From Lolium rigidum (lineage: Eukaryota > Streptophyta > Magnoliopsida > Poales > Poaceae): a stretch of DNA of 64,000 nt. A program made the position numbers and the translations under genes. The notes beneath the pieces are model-generated. The model saw only the letters and a list, made by a program, of their open reading frames with translations, was not told the origin of the DNA and searched no databases. The DNA is taken from NCBI RefSeq assembly GCF_022539505.1, contig NC_061514.1, positions 34,005,769-34,069,768 on the forward strand, given 5' to 3'. Positions 55,901 through 64,000 of this stretch are shown piece after piece; within the stretch, counting starts at the first letter, position 1, and each line of letters begins with the position of its first letter.

Positions 55901-58003
55901 ATGGTACAAATACCCAAGAACTTCATTGTGTGACCAATCAAAGAATACATTCATAACATGTATATCATATATATACACCTGAGCTAGACTTTCTAGTCTT
56001 TTCATTCTTTCTGCCAAAATCTTTTGTAGTTTCTCTTTTAGCTTTCCTCATTCTCAGAAAACACTTCACCTTCAATAACTCCTAGGTCCATTGGTCAAAT
56101 ACTAATAACCTTGAGGTTCTTACTTTGAAGTTGATCATCACATGACAAGTGTTCCAGATTTCACTATTAGTAACCTTTTAATGTGATGAACAATTTCACT
56201 CATAATTTTTATCCATCAAATCATGATGACTTTCCGAGACCATGTCTGTACATGCTAGGCTTGTAAAGTTTAACCTCAGTATTCGCATGTGCAAATCTGG
56301 CTTGCACCCGTTGTATGCACACGTAGAATCTATAACACCCGATCATCACGTGATGCTTTGAAACGACGAGTCTTAGCAACGGTGCATACTAAGGACGATC
56401 ACTTCATGGATATGCGAATATCGTTAGTGCCCAACTAGTTGGTGGATTGGGACACCTGGCGTCTTCAACCTTCGTACATTCCCATAAAACTTATGAGTTT
56501 ATGTAGTCTCACTAGATTATATTCTATCATCTTGCAATAAGGTCTTAGATATCACATATATCTCATACCTCGCTTATTTCTGAAAACAAAATTTTCAGCT
56601 CCTCACTTTTCAAACAGATTTGAACTTCAAGTTTTACGGAGACAAGATGATTTAAGGTACTAATTGAAACCATTGCTCTAATGTGAGTTTTACCAAAAGT
56701 TTGCAATATGACTTAATCATTACTTGATTCTTTAACAATACGGTACCAGTCCGTAAAGTTTCTTGTCAGACTCAACAGTATTTCTATCTCAATAACAAGA
56801 CTAGTGCATGGTAGATAACGGATGCCAATTCTACAAATTTAATTCAAAATACTATTCAGACTATGTTCATGATAATTAGTTCATGTTTTAATCTAATTAC
56901 TAATGAACTCCCACTTAATACAACATCCCTCATAGTTGTTTAGTGGTACACGATCCATATCCACTACACCAAAACCGATCATCACGTGAGATGATGTAGC
57001 TTCAATGGTGAACATCAACATGTTGATCATATCATCCATATGACTCGTGTTCAACCTTTCGGTTTCCTGTGTTCCGAGGCCATGTCTGTACATGCTAGGC
57101 TCATCAAGCAAACCCAAGTATTTCCACGTGTGTAACATGGCTTACACCCGTTGTATGTGAACGTAGAATCTATCACATCCGATCATCACGAGATGCTTCA
57201 AAACGACGAACTGTAGCAACGGTGCATATGAGGGGAGAACACTTTATTATCTTGATATTAATGTGAGGGATCATCTTATAATGCTACCGTCGCGATCTAA
57301 GCAAGATAAGATGCATAAAGGATTAACATCACATGCAATTCATATGTGATATGATATGGCCCTTTAGTCTTTGCGCCTTTGATCTTCATCTCCAAAGCAC
57401 GGACATGATCTCCATCATCAATGGGCATGATCTCCATCATCGTCGGCGTAGCGTCAAGGTCCATGGCGCCGTCTTCATGGTTGTTCACCACATGTAGCAA
57501 CTATTACAACTACTTTGAAATAATACTACTACATGAAATATAAAGACAACCATAAGGCTCCTGCCGGTTGTCACAATACAATAATGATCATCTCATACAT
57601 ATTCATCATCACATCATGGCCATATCACATCACCAAACCCTGCAAAAACAAGTTAGACGCCTCTAATTTGGTTTGCATATTTTACGTGGTTTAGGGTCTT
57701 CGAGTAAGATCCAATCTACCTACGAACATGAACCACAACGGTGATACTAGTGTTGTCAATAGAAAGAGTAGATTGAATCTTCACTATGGTGAGAGAGACA
57801 GCCACCCGCAAAGCCACTTATGCAATACAAGTTGCATGTCGAGCGTGGAGCAAATCTCATGAACGCGGTCATGTAAAGTTAGCCCGGACCGCTTCATCCC
57901 ACCATCCCGCAAGATGCAAAGTACACCAACTAAAGACAACAAAAGCATCAACGCCCACAAAACCATTGTGTTCTACTCGTGTAACCAATCTATGCATTGT
58001 CAC
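52999..58003 (-). pseudogene. pol: copia internal region with degenerate pol
   Basis: No long frame on either strand. Traces in the minus sense include the integrase-RT linker at 54779-54579 (FLISKKLFLAKYLSGR, then an acidic/Ser/Thr-rich stretch) and integrase-like sequence up to about 55600 with many stops. The leader (about 57250-58003) is non-coding. RT is not recognisable between 53000 and 54500. Because the LTRs are still alike, the damage probably predates insertion and this family is copied in trans. Confidence 0.65.
56238..57245 (-). repeat. two diverged 170-bp direct repeats in the copia leader region
   Basis: 56238-56410 and 57066-57245 share CCATGTCTGTACATGCTAGG, CACCCGTTGTATG, ACGTAGAATCTAT and CCGATCATCACG in the same order. 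They lie about 830 bp apart in non-coding internal sequence. Confidence 0.75.
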
Positions 58004-58016
58004 GGCTCTGATACCA
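58004..58016 (-). other. copia primer binding site, Met-tRNA type
   Basis: The minus strand reads TGGTATCAGAGCC one base after the LTR end at 58018, a full match to the initiator tRNA-Met 3' complement. Confidence 0.9.
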
Positions 58017-58017
58017 C

Positions 58018-59756
58018 TGATGGGATTCGTAGCATAGAAAACAAAAATTTTCCTACCGCAAGAACGAATAACAAGCCAAGATCCAGTCAAGAAGATGGTA
58101 GCAACGAGAAGATCATGAGACTAACCCTCGAAGATTCCAAAGTCTACGAGATTAGATCTCGTTGTTGATGTAGTCGATCACTTGCCGCTTGCAAAAGCGC
58201 GTAGAAGATCTTGTCGGTGCCACAGTCGGGAAGCACCTCCGTACTCGGTCACACGTTCGGTGTTGATGATGACGTCCTCCTCCCCGTTCCAGCGGGCAGC
58301 GGAAGTAGTAGATCCTCCTCGGAATCCCGACAGCACGACGGCGTGGTGGCGGTGGTGGTGGAGATCTCCGGCAGGGCTTCGCCTAAGCACTACGGGAGAG
58401 GTGTGAGGAGGGGGAGCGGCTAGGGTTTGGGAGAGGGGAAGGGGTGCGGCCAAGGGCAGCTTAATGTGGCCGGCCAGCCCCCCTCTCCTCCTCTTTATAT
58501 AGGTGGAACACCCAAGGTGTAGCCCAAAGATTCGAATAAGAGTCCAACTCCAAAACTTACCAAAGGGGGAAACCTAGGGGGAGTAGGACTCCCCCCTTTC
58601 CTTCAATCTTGGCCGGCCATGGGTGGTGGAGTCCACCATGGACTCCACCCTCCCACTTGGTTGGCTGGTTAGGGTTGGTGGAGTCCATCCGGGACTCCAC
58701 CTTCCATGGTGATTTCTTCCGGAAGATTCTAGAACATTCTAGAGCCTTCCATAAATGCATCGGATCATTTCCAAACTTGGAAAGTGACTTCCTATATATG
58801 AATCTTATTCTCCGGACCATTCCGGACCTCCTCGTGATGTCCTGGATCCCATCCGAGACTCCGAACAACATTCGAACTCCATTCCATATTCCATATCTAC
58901 TTAAAACGACATCAAACCTTAAGTGTGTCACCCTACGGTTCGTGAACTATGCAGACATGGTCGAGACTCCTCTCCGACCAATAACCAATAGTGGGATCTG
59001 GAGATCCATAATGGCTCCCACACATTCAACGATAACTTAGTGATCGAATGAACCATTTACATACGATACCGATTCCCTTTGTCACGCGATACTTTACTTG
59101 TCCGAGGTTCGATCATCGGTATCTCCATACCTTGTTCAACCTCGTTACCGACAAGTACTCTTTACTCGTACCGTGGTATGTCATCTCTTGTGAACTATTC
59201 ACATGCTTGCAAGCTAATTAGACGACATTCCACCGAGAGGGCCCAGAGTATATCTATCCGTCATCGGGATGAACAAATTCCACTCTTGATCCATATGCCT
59301 CAACTCACACTTTCCGAATACTTAATCCCATCTTTATAACCACCCATTTACGCAGTGGCGTTTGATGTAATCAAAGTACCCTTCCGGTATAAGTGATTTA
59401 CATGATCTCATGGTCAAATGACTAGGTAACTATGTATCGAAAGCTTATAGCAAGTTGAACTTAATGACTTGATCTTATGCTATGCTTACTATGGGTGTGT
59501 CCATTACATCATTCACCTAATGATATGATCTTGTTATTAATAACATCCGATGTTCATAATCAGGAAACCATGATCATCTATTAATCAACAAGCTAGTTAA
59601 ATGAGAGGCTTACTAGAGACTCTGGTTGTTTACACAACACACATGTATCAATGTTTCCGGTTAATACAATTATAGCATGGAGTGTAAACATTTATCATGA
59701 ACACTAAGATATAACAATAACTACTTTATTATTGCCTCTCGGGCATATCTCCAACA
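58018..59756 (-). repeat. copia 5' LTR (1739 bp)
   Basis: TATA box TATATAAAG on the minus strand at about 58494-58502. Differences from the 3' LTR include a small insertion in a GGTGGT run near 58350 and a rearranged stretch near 58685-58700. Confidence 0.9.
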
Positions 59757-59761
59757 ATGAT

Positions 59762-60478
59762 GATACAAATCCCATGGATGCAAACGTACGTGGCATATAT
59801 CAAGAGGAAGGAAATACCCAAAGATCCAATGGAAGCACGAAGAGTTATTATGCGATCTAAAGCGTTCACAGTAGTTAAAGGAGAACTATAAAAATGAAGT
59901 ATATCGGGTGTCCTGCAGAGGCGTGTTACACCCGAAGAAAAACGAATCATACTCAAGGACATACACGAAGGGATATGTGGCCACCACGCAAGCAGTCGAG
60001 CAATTGCGGCCAAAGATTTTCGAGCCGATTTTTATTGGTTATCAGCCATAGAGGATGCGAAGGAGATCGTACGTACTTGTGAAGCTTGCCAGAGATTTGC
60101 GTCCAAACCTCATTCTCCAGCAGCAGAGTTAATGCCAATACCTTTGGCATGACCTTTTTCCCAATGGAGATTAGATATGGTGGGAAAATTGCATAAGTCC
60201 TGGCTAGGAGGACACGTCTATTTGCTCGTAGGAGTCGACAGATTTACCAACTGGATTAAAGCAAAACCAGTAACTTCAACAGATGCAACGGCAGCAGTAA
60301 ATTTCATCAAAGGCATAGTTTTTGGGTTTGGCGTTCCTAACAGCATAGTAATGGACAACGGCAGCAACTTCACCTCCGGAGAATTCAATGATTATTGTGA
60401 GGGTGTGGGCATCAAGCTGCAGTTTGCGTCTGTCGCACACCCACAAACCAACGGCCAAGTCGAGAAAGCAAACGGCCT
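59762..60478 (+). pseudogene. pol: Tat gypsy integrase
   Basis: After the TSD the pol frame resumes with a frameshift near 59770 and another near 59890. The zinc-binding part is IHEGICGHH...CEACQ (HHCC). A TGA follows MPIPLA at about 60149-60151, as from a Trp codon. The core has Asp in LDMVG, Asp in VMDNGSNF and Glu in GQVEKANG, with 35 residues between the last two, so D,D-35-E is intact. Homology ends at NGL (60478); the C-terminal part is missing. Confidence 0.85.
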
Positions 60479-60842
60479 CTCATATGCTATACTCACCTCT
60501 CATGTCATCTACCTTTGGCTCCAACACTGCTCTACTCCGCTGTTGTTATACTCAACTCCACATTGATCCGTCCTCCAGTTGTAGGCCTGTAGCAAAAAGA
60601 TGCATCTTCTCGCAATTAAGTATTGATTGTTAGCAAATAACTATGTCATGCGTGTTGCTACCAAAATGGAATACAAATTGATAGAACGAAGGAAACATGA
60701 GAACAAGGACAAACAAAAAGTAAATACTACGATTTTGCATCACAAAGTTATTCTTGAGGTCAAGTGGTCATTCTATACCCAGATAATTAACACGCTGACA
60801 TGTTATCCTCATAGAAGCAGTTGGCTTTATTTTGAATGCATT
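60479..60842. other. unassigned sequence
   Basis: AT-rich, no convincing gene or repeat. It starts where integrase homology breaks off inside the catalytic core, so it is the far side of a rearrangement. Confidence 0.3.
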
Positions 60843-61408
60843 CTTTTTTTTCCGATAAAGAGCATATATTAATATCGTGGAGATACCAATTAAACCCAGC
60901 CTCTGCAACAACATTATGCCCTAATGACATAAATGATGCACACAGCCAAAAAAAAGAGAAGAATTACAAAAAATAAAAGTCCCGCTACAGAGATCGAAAA
61001 CTTGAAACAACAACACTGACACCACCAAGACAACACCAGAAGATCAGCTCTCCATAAGCGACGCCTCCAAGAAGGAAAGGGTGCACAAACACTGTCGTCG
61101 AACGATCATAGATCTTAGGTTTTCACCCTGAAGGCAGTCCTCCTTCTCAAAACATTGCCAGGCACAACCAATTAAGGCCAGACCTTGGATTTTCACCATA
61201 AAAGATAGAACTCTGAACTTCTCCTGTGAAGTCGCCCCCACATACAAGTCGCTGTTTGAAGTCACGAAGCTCCAAGCCAATTCCACCTCACCACCAAGAT
61301 CCGACCACCATTGCTCTTCCACCGATCTCGGCTTTTTTGACTTTCTCCGCCAGCACCATGGAAAGAAAACAAGCTCCATGATATCAACGGCCAGCAGAGC
61401 TTCGAAGC
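60843..61408 (-). mobile_element. probable LINE 3' end
   Basis: A T-run at about 60844-60853 followed by CCGATAAAGAGCATATATTAAT reads on the minus strand as ...ATTAATATATGCTCTTTATCGG plus poly-A, a 3' end I associate with grass LINE-type elements. The rest contains a Cys/Trp-bearing open stretch on the minus strand (61421-61044) without recognisable RT. It is cut at 61408 by an LTR. Confidence 0.4.
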
Positions 61409-64000
61409 TGTAACATCCCAAATTTTAAAACAAAGAAGAAAATGAATTTCACTTATTTCAAATTTTGGAGCCAACAAAAACTTTATTTAGATCAATTAAT
61501 ATGCATAATGCTCATGCAAGTATGTGGTGATCTTTGCCATGATTGTTTTGTTTGTTATTTTGAACATATCTCAAAACCCTAAATCCTACCCTATTTCAAA
61601 CCCAAAGAGGACAAAATAAAAAGAAAACAAAATAAAAGGAAAAGCATATGTGGGCATATAGCCATAATAGCAAATCTTAACATATGACTTTTACTTTACC
61701 AAAATGATTGTGAACCATTGTTAAAACCCATTAAACCCTAAACCATGATCATTTAGATCAAAGAGCAACAAATAAGAAAAATAGAAAATGCAAATAGCCT
61801 CACATATGAGCCTATGGCTATATTTGAAAATTAGGTCTAGGACATGATCTACCTTTGCAAGATGGTTTGAAAACATTAATAAACCCTACCTAGTACTCAA
61901 CAAATCAAATCCAAGGTTAAACAAAAGAAAATAAAGAGAAAATAAAAATATCCATAGAGGCATATGAGAGGAAATGGCCAAAAATGCAAATTTGAGCAAA
62001 AGGCCACAAAACTTGGTTTGATTGTTTGGATTACATTATTATACCTTTTTAACACTCAACAACATCAATGGGATCAAGAAAAACCAAATCAAAATGAAAA
62101 TAAATGCAATTTCCAACTCACATGTGATGATGGTCACTTTTGTGATTTACATCAGAGTGCCTACTTTGAGCCCTTGTATTAAGAAATTTTCAAACTAAAC
62201 ACTCTCAACTCTTTGCACCTCATCCAAGACCACATCAAGATGAACACTTTTGATGTTGACCACTTTGACCAGATCACCCTCCATTGCTTAATATAAGCAA
62301 GCCAAAATGCAACCTCAAATCTGAATTTAGATCATACCAAATACATTTTTTCACAAATCACTTCACCTTGACCAACCAACACCACCACTACATCACAAAC
62401 ATTATATGAATCACACCCATAAAATTTGGTGCCAAAATTCCAAAATAAATTTCTTTCGGCCATTTGGTCGAGCACCTTGCAGGCAGGGATTGGAATGGTG
62501 CCCATGCTGAATTTGGCCCTGACCTCCACTGCCTCCCTCTACACCCCACTAGCCTCTCCATGCCTCTGCATCACTGCACCTTGGTCACCACGACCAAGAC
62601 ATGACCATGCCGTGGTGGCCATGTCACTCACCATGCCATCCTCCTCTCCTTTCACATCCAACGTGCACCACCTTGTCCTGGACCTTCCCCTCTCTCTGCT
62701 GAGCAAGGTAGACACGGCCCTTGACCAAGGAGAAGCCAGCAGCAGCCAGCCCAGGACGTGCCCGTGACGTCCAGACCATGCTAGCGCACGCACGGACATG
62801 ACGCAGAGCGCGCCAGATCACGGCTCGCCCTCGTCACGCTCGTCCTCCCCTTGACCTATCCTATCGCCCGTAGCATCACCTCGTCACCCACTACCTCCCA
62901 GACACGCTCACCTGCGCCGGAGAGGACGGTAGCCATCGTCACCATCAACGATTTCCGCCACGGTACTGTGAGCCCGCGTCACGTTCCTGCCCTCGTCAGT
63001 GCACCATTTTCTGTGCAATCACGCACGTCATGCTCGCCAGGACATCGCCCACACCGCTACGTCATCGCCAGCCCCTCTGCGCCCCTGTAGCCGCGTTGCC
63101 ATAGACGACCTCATCCCTGCGCCTCGGCCTCGCCCAGCCGCTATAAAAGGAGGCACCCTATGGACGATTTCTTCACACCAGCTTGCTCCCCTCTCCCTTC
63201 TGAACCTCCTCGACCCCTTCCCCTCTCCAATTACACACCAGCTCACCGGAATTTGGCCGGAGTCCGCCGCTGCAGTAGCTCGACGAAGCCGACGATCCCG
63301 AGCACCCCTGGAGCCGCCGCGACCATCGCTGGACTCGCCGCCGTCGACCAGTTCGTTCGCCCGCCTCGCTGACCCCGCTGGACCACGGTAAGACCCCTCT
63401 CTAGACCCCCAGGGCCGCCAGTAGGGTTCGGACCTCGCCGGAGCTCGTCGCCGACGAGGATGAACGATAGCCGTCCGATCGTCTTTAATCCCACGGCCTC
63501 CATCCACGCGTACCGGTTCGGCGATTTAAAACGCTGACAGCTGGGACCCACCCTGTCAGGCGGCCCACTGCGCACCAGCGCGCTAGCTGGGCCGGCCCAA
63601 CTCATTTCCCCTCTTCTGGCCCAACTCCGTTTCCCGCCTAGCCCAATTCTTTTGAATTTGAATTAATTCTTTTCAGTCAAAATCAATACTGATACTTTAC
63701 TAGAATTTAAATAAAACAAAATCCACAAATCAAATTTGAGTGAAACCAATTTTGGGTGAAAGCTAATGAAAAGATCTATCCAACCCCATTGGTATCAAAC
63801 CCAAATTCATCATAGATCACTTGCCACAAAAATGACAAGTCAGTAACTTTTCAAATTTTAAACAATTATTTAAAATCAACCATAAATGATTTTGAGTTGA
63901 TTCCAACTCTCATAATTCACATTTCAAATACTCTAATTGATTATGTAAAAACATAGCATGGGTGTTTACTAGGATCATGGGCTAGAGCAAAATAATTGCT
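61409..64000 (+). repeat. start of a gypsy LTR running off the window
   Basis: It starts TGTAACATCCC, the same start type as the LTRs at 7616 and 27823. AT-rich to about 62460, GC-rich 62470-63620 with a TATA box and C/T-rich leader, then AT-rich again. The end, primer site and coding part are beyond 64000. Frames in the GC-rich part overlap on both strands and are low-complexity, so none is called. Confidence 0.65.
63141..63149 (+). promoter_or_regulatory. TATA box of the gypsy LTR
   Basis: CTATAAAAG in GCCGCTATAAAAGGAGGCAC, with a C/T-rich stretch starting about 30 bases downstream as expected for a start site. It is similar in position and form to the TATA box at 6741-6749 in the related LTR. 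Confidence 0.6.

Larger units (their letters stand above)
51271..59756 (-). mobile_element. copia LTR retrotransposon, complete but pol-degenerate
   Basis: LTRs are 51271-52998 and 58018-59756, with ends TGTTGGAGATATGCC...CGAATCCCATCA on the minus strand. Flanks are ATGAT (51266-51270) and ATGAT (59757-59761), an exact TSD. The Met-tRNA primer site at 58004-58016 touches the 5' LTR. The type resembles the Angela/WIS/BARE group as I remember it. The interior (5 kb) has no long ORF, only pol remnants. It interrupts the RNase H-integrase linker of the Tat gypsy. Confidence 0.9.
39931..60478 (+). mobile_element. Tat-lineage gypsy pol fragment, twice interrupted
   Basis: Pol coding is spread over 39931-39980, 48616-51270 and 59762-60478 once the two insertions with their TSDs are removed. 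Order: protease, RT with its RNase H, a second RNase H, a charged linker, integrase. The second RNase H domain between the first and integrase is the mark of the Tat branch. No LTR or gag of this element is in the window. Several stops and frameshifts show it is dead. Confidence 0.8.

Noticed and set aside
62338..63605. Open frames up to 159 codons in the right-hand LTR
   Set aside because: They lie over a TATA box and leader in an LTR, with frames open on both strands.

Overview
This window is repeat-dense plant nuclear DNA. I see no ordinary host gene, tRNA, rRNA, CRISPR array or bacterial-type operon. It is a pile of transposable elements and their fragments, many nested inside each other with intact target-site duplications (TSDs). 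The families recalled from memory (Angela/WIS/BARE-type copia LTRs, TGATACGTCT-start LTRs of the Sabrina type, Athila-like gypsy elements with an Asp-tRNA-type primer site, TNP2 CACTA elements, Helitrons) point to a large-genome pooid grass: Triticeae, or a relative such as Lolium or Avena. I could not search a repeat library, so family names are tentative.

Layout. 1-7616: 5' half of a Ty3/gypsy element on the minus strand (3.8 kb LTR, Met-tRNA primer site, extra coiled-coil ORF, gag, zinc knuckle, protease, RT running off the window). 7617-14499: Athila-like gypsy element on the plus strand with gag, protease and ATHILA ORF-1 but no RT or integrase. 14500-16078: 3' LTR and 3' end of another element on the minus strand. 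16079-28800: truncated copia element whose LTR took a gypsy solo LTR (16489-27823, TSD TGCCA); that solo LTR took a CACTA transposon (16882-24532, TSD ATC), and the CACTA took a Helitron (19511-21342). 28801-30425: end of a second CACTA. 30426-32140: 3' part of a second Helitron. 32141-39930: an unexplained block with a 626-bp direct repeat, a tandem array, a GC-rich motif array and a spliced coiled-coil gene remnant.

39931-60478: a broken Tat-lineage gypsy pol gene (protease, RT, RNase H, integrase) split by two near-intact insertions. The first is a non-autonomous LTR element (39981-48610, TSD AGATC) carrying palindrome-rich repeats, an odd 367-residue ORF and pieces of other transposons. 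The second is a copia element on the minus strand (51271-59756, TSD ATGAT) with very similar LTRs but a degenerate pol. 60479-64000: unassigned DNA, a probable LINE 3' end, and the start of another gypsy LTR with a TATA box.

How the parts relate. None of the polymerase or transposase genes seen here is whole, yet several elements look recently moved (clean TSDs, similar LTRs), so much of this locus was probably mobilised in trans by complete relatives elsewhere. Insertion order can be read from the nesting: the Tat gypsy, truncated copia and Athila pieces are hosts; the solo LTR, CACTA, Helitron, non-autonomous LTR element and minus-strand copia are later arrivals.
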